Positions 6,520 to 6,901 of a stretch of 6,901 nucleotides of DNA are shown piece by piece. Positions within the stretch are counted from its first letter, which is position 1; each line of letters begins with the position of its first letter. The translations under genes and the position numbers were made by a program. The notes below the pieces were generated by a model. That model saw only the letters and a program-made list of their open reading frames with translations, was not told the origin of the DNA and made no database searches. This DNA is from Armatimonadetes bacterium UBA5829 (GTDB lineage Bacteria; Armatimonadota; UBA5829): assembly GCA_002431715.1 (NCBI GenBank), contig DJHI01000133.1, positions 16,501 to 23,401 of the forward strand. Direction: 5' to 3'.

Positions 6520-6554
6520 CAAGGTGCTACGATCAATGCAATCGTAGCACCTTG
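6520..6554. promoter_or_regulatory. Perfect 14-bp dyad, likely NikR-type operator
   Basis: CAAGGTGCTACGAT (6520-6533) and ATCGTAGCACCTTG (6541-6554) are exact reverse complements around a 7-base centre. The core GTGCTAC-N13-GTAGCAC (6524-6530 and 6544-6550) closely resembles the NikR site class GTGTTAC-N13/14-GTAACAC, which I recall from comparative work on nickel regulons. The dyad covers the -10 element and the predicted start site of the nickel promoter, the expected place for a repressor. Because the start lies inside it, the operon's own mRNA would contain only one arm. RNA reading through from the M29 gene would contain both and could fold; the following CTTGTTCTT is only weakly U-rich, so terminator activity is a secondary possibility. 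Confidence 0.7.
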
Positions 6555-6569
6555 ATGTATAGCTGTCAA
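6541..6569 (-). promoter_or_regulatory. Strong sigma70-type promoter of the nickel operon
   Basis: On the minus strand TTGACA (6569-6564, six of six) is followed by a 17-base spacer and TACGAT (6546-6541, four of six, including the key A2 and T6). TG lies one base before the -10, making an extended -10. Transcription should start near 6534, giving a leader of about 40 bases to the nikMN ATG. The promoter begins 56 bases after the M29 stop, so the operon is transcribed independently of it. Confidence 0.72.
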
Positions 6570-6624
6570 TAATACTTTGCGCTTTCATAAGGCTCCTGAC
6601 GAACCTGCAAAGATGCGTAAAACT
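6555..6624. other. Short gap between M29 stop and the nickel operator
   Basis: This holds the -35 element of the nickel promoter and no gene. A 6-bp stem with one G-T pair (6590-6595 with 6601-6606, 5-base loop) follows the M29 stop but is not followed by a good T-run, so no dedicated terminator is called. No cobalamin riboswitch features are seen. Confidence 0.5.
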
Positions 6625-6901
6625 CTACACCAGATTCTCCGGGTTCAGTCCCTGCAAATAATCGGGCATAAACCGCCCATCCTTTCGGATCAACTCATCA
6701 TCGAAATAGATCTCTCCACCACCGAATTCCTCGGTCTGAATCAGAACCATATCCCAGTGAATCTCAGACTTGTTGCCGTTATCGGCTTCCATGTAAGCTC
6801 TGCCCGGTGTGAAGTGGAGGGAGCCGTTGATCTTCTCGTCGAAGAGAATATCGCGCATGACATGCTTTATGTGCGGATTGAAGCCGAGCGAAAACTCGCC
6901 T
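6625..6901 (-). CDS. M29-family aminopeptidase, C-terminal part (5' end outside window)
   Basis: Only the last 91 residues are visible; the frame stays open to the right edge, so the ATG at 6858 is internal and not the start. The fragment begins [14 protein letters not shown] and continues [16 protein letters not shown], then [10 protein letters not shown]. These are the C-terminal motifs of metal-dependent M29 aminopeptidases (AmpS, PepS, aminopeptidase T), which remove N-terminal residues from peptides in the cytoplasm. In visible-fragment numbering, Glu22 of the DEK motif, His29, His48 and Asp50 correspond to conserved positions; the His residues and the HxD pair match known dinuclear metal ligands. 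It ends in TAG. The nickel promoter starts 56 bases later, so the two are neighbours rather than one operon. Exact substrate preference cannot be judged from this part. Confidence 0.88.
   Translation of the reverse strand, partial: GEFSLGFNPHIKHVMRDILFDEKINGSLHFTPGRAYMEADNGNKSEIHWDMVLIQTEEFGGGEIYFDDELIRKDGRFMPDYLQGLNPENLV

Noticed and set aside
6494..6624. Cobalamin riboswitch upstream of the transporter
   Set aside because: The leader from the predicted start is only about 40 bases and no B12-box-like sequence is visible. The region is explained better by a promoter with an operator.

Overview
This is a bacterial window of middling GC content in which every convincing gene lies on the minus strand. 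The gene order, read right to left, is: the 3' end of an M29-family aminopeptidase gene, a regulated promoter, a five-gene nickel operon (nikMN, nikQ, nikO, a small lipoprotein gene, larC), and then a separate, visibly AT-richer gene for a long tetratricopeptide-repeat (TPR) protein. A predicted lipoprotein and no other lineage marker are visible. I cannot name the phylum; a Gram-negative or otherwise envelope-rich, possibly anaerobic environmental bacterium is only a guess.

The centre of the window (about 2048-6569) reads as one functional unit. NikMN is the substrate-binding subunit of a group I energy-coupling factor (ECF) transporter. It carries the nickel-type ligands Met1, His2 and His67 within the motif GGTTGH, and a C-terminal NikN/PDGLE-like extension. 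NikQ is the transmembrane coupling subunit and NikO the ATPase. Their genes overlap by 14 and 4 bases. After a 59-base gap comes a 140-residue lipoprotein that I do not recognise. After a further 37 bases comes larC, the CTP-dependent nickel insertase that completes the nickel-pincer nucleotide cofactor of LarA-type racemases and epimerases. The operon therefore appears to import nickel and deliver it into a cofactor. Both NikO (C-terminal tail) and LarC (N-terminal third) carry dense histidine runs.

Upstream of nikMN there is a near-ideal sigma70-type promoter: TTGACA, 17 bases, then TACGAT with an extended -10 TG. Superimposed on it is a perfect 14-bp inverted repeat whose core is GTGCTAC-N13-GTAGCAC, which straddles the -10 element and predicted start site. 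This closely resembles the NikR operator class GTGTTAC-N13/14-GTAACAC as I remember it, and I read it as a nickel-responsive repressor site. No nikR gene and no cobalamin riboswitch is seen in the window.

The left part holds a TPR protein of the kinesin-light-chain-like type (about eleven repeats of 42-residue period), transcribed in the same direction but separated from larC by 218 bases and probably independent. The leftmost 218 bases have no convincing gene, only a 12-bp inverted repeat. A 20-bp near-identical sequence lies at the 3' ends of both the lipoprotein gene and larC and looks like a short dispersed repeat.
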